DNA of 9,666 bases, taken from positions 1 through 9,666 of the forward strand of contig JBARWE010000248.1 of NCBI GenBank assembly GCA_049646625.1, in the 5' to 3' direction. This stretch comes from PRO6 sp049646625 (lineage in GTDB: Bacteria; Pseudomonadota; Alphaproteobacteria; Rhizobiales; Xanthobacteraceae). The notes below the pieces were generated by a model. That model was given only the letters and a program-made list of their open reading frames with translations. It did no database searches and was not told the origin of the DNA. Shown in pieces: positions 9,249 to 9,666 of the stretch; position 1 is the first letter of the stretch; each line of letters begins with the position of its first letter. Made by a program: the position numbers and the translations under genes.

Positions 9249-9266
9249 GTTTAGTGTAACCTAAAC
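9249..9266. promoter_or_regulatory. Palindrome at the recombinase start (operator candidate)
   Basis: GTTTAG (9249-9254) and CTAAAC (9261-9266) form a perfect inverted repeat with a six-base spacer (TGTAAC). It lies four bases upstream of the recombinase ATG, contains the TAA stop of the upstream gene, and overlaps the predicted -10 element. A repressor bound here would block transcription of the recombinase. Confidence 0.4.
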
Positions 9267-9666
9267 ACGCTTGGGTCGCAAGCTTCGGATCTGGAGGAAC
9301 CATCGCGCCCTTTGGCCGAACGAATCAAGCCGGGAACGCCCAATATCCAGCCTTCCACCTGCGCCAGCGTGCGTTCGGGTGGCGACAGATCGGGATTGAG
9401 GAATGCCGCAAGCCTGCCGTCGCGATCGGCGCTGGAAAGCCAGGCGGAAATACTGAAGGCGTCGTGCTGGTCACCGGTTCGGCCCTCGGGCGCGAAGCCG
9501 CGCGACCACAGCGCGGGATAAACCTCGGCGATGGCCGAGCGCCCGGCCGGAATGTCCCAGCCATCGAACGGCGAGGAGTGAACGCGGGCGCCGAGCCGCT
9601 GGCGGATGAAGCGCAGCCAGGGAATGCCGGCATGGGTGGATTTCGCCACCGATCCCTGCACGTCGA
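9251..9666 (-). CDS. DUF429-like protein, C-terminal part (runs off the window)
   Basis: The frame is open from the window edge to a TAA at 9251-9253, giving about 137 residues of a larger protein. A GTG at 9661 could serve as a start but falls inside what looks like a continuing domain, so I treat the gene as truncated by the window. The segments IAEVYPALW and DQHDAF, with PFDGWDIP before them, resemble the C-terminal half of the DUF429 family (predicted RNase H-fold nucleases), in which an ExYP and a later HDA motif are conserved. The tail after GWILGVPGL is hydrophilic. It lies on the same strand as the recombinase, five bases upstream of it. The biological role is unknown to me, and the family call is from memory of motifs. 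Confidence 0.5.
   Translation of the reverse strand, partial: DVQGSVAKSTHAGIPWLRFIRQRLGARVHSSPFDGWDIPAGRSAIAEVYPALWSRGFAPEGRTGDQHDAFSISAWLSSADRDGRLAAFLNPDLSPPERTLAQVEGWILGVPGLIRSAKGRDGSSRSEACDPSVFRLH
9253..9281 (-). promoter_or_regulatory. Candidate recombinase promoter, near-leaderless
   Basis: On the minus strand TTGCGA (9276-9281) and TACACT (9253-9258) are separated by exactly 17 bases and match four of six consensus positions each. Transcription would begin around 9246, at or next to the ATG at 9245. This agrees with the lack of a Shine-Dalgarno sequence. The alternative is read-through from the upstream gene, whose stop codon is only five bases from the ATG. Confidence 0.35.

Larger units (their letters stand above)
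7671..9666. mobile_element. Left end of an integrative element inserted at tRNA-Gln
   Basis: The region from the tRNA-Gln 3' end to the window edge carries a large serine recombinase and a partial accessory-type gene, both on the opposite strand to the housekeeping genes. Two 60-base lines I counted in it (7681-7740 and 8281-8340) each have 31 G+C, against 40 of 60 in a lon line (5161-5220), which points to different base composition, although the sample is small. No excisionase, transfer or cargo genes are visible inside the window. The right border (a second copy of the tRNA 3' end) would lie beyond 9666. Confidence 0.65.

Noticed and set aside
9659..9661. GTG as the true start of the DUF429-like gene
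   Set aside because: The frame stays open to the window edge and the sequence around it looks like the interior of the domain, so the gene most likely begins outside the window.

Overview
The window looks like the chromosome of an alphaproteobacterium of the Bradyrhizobium / Rhodopseudomonas / Nitrobacter group. I infer this from the high GC content, from protein sequences that match my memory of that group, and from a palindromic intergenic repeat of a type common there. The genus is not proven from the window alone.

Left three quarters (about 490-7347, all + strand): the conserved protein quality-control cluster tig - clpP - clpX - lon. Trigger factor binds nascent chains at the ribosome exit. 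ClpX unfolds substrates and feeds them to the ClpP peptidase chamber. Lon is a separate ATP-dependent protease for misfolded and regulatory proteins. All four genes appear intact, with their key catalytic or binding motifs present. The gaps between them are long (200, 452 and 459 bases) and rich in hairpins, so each gene probably has its own promoter or leader control. I see a heat-shock-type promoter candidate before clpP, an alternative-hairpin element with a T-run before clpX, and a TTGACA promoter candidate plus a terminator-like hairpin inside the lon leader. A strong terminator follows lon.

Middle (7421-7685): intact tRNA-Val(TAC) and tRNA-Gln(CTG) genes on the + strand. The hupB gene that often follows lon in proteobacteria is not there.

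Right end (7671-9666, minus strand): the start of an integrated element. A 524-residue large serine recombinase runs toward tRNA-Gln, and its last four codons and stop are exactly the antisense of the last 15 bases of the tRNA gene. This places the left attachment junction at the tRNA 3' end. Directly upstream of the recombinase is the 3' part of a gene that resembles the DUF429 (predicted RNase H-fold) family and runs off the window. The recombinase start region carries a promoter candidate whose -10 overlaps a short palindrome, and the predicted transcript would be almost leaderless. I found no new defence or other undescribed multi-gene system inside the window. If one exists it would be in the element's cargo, to the right.
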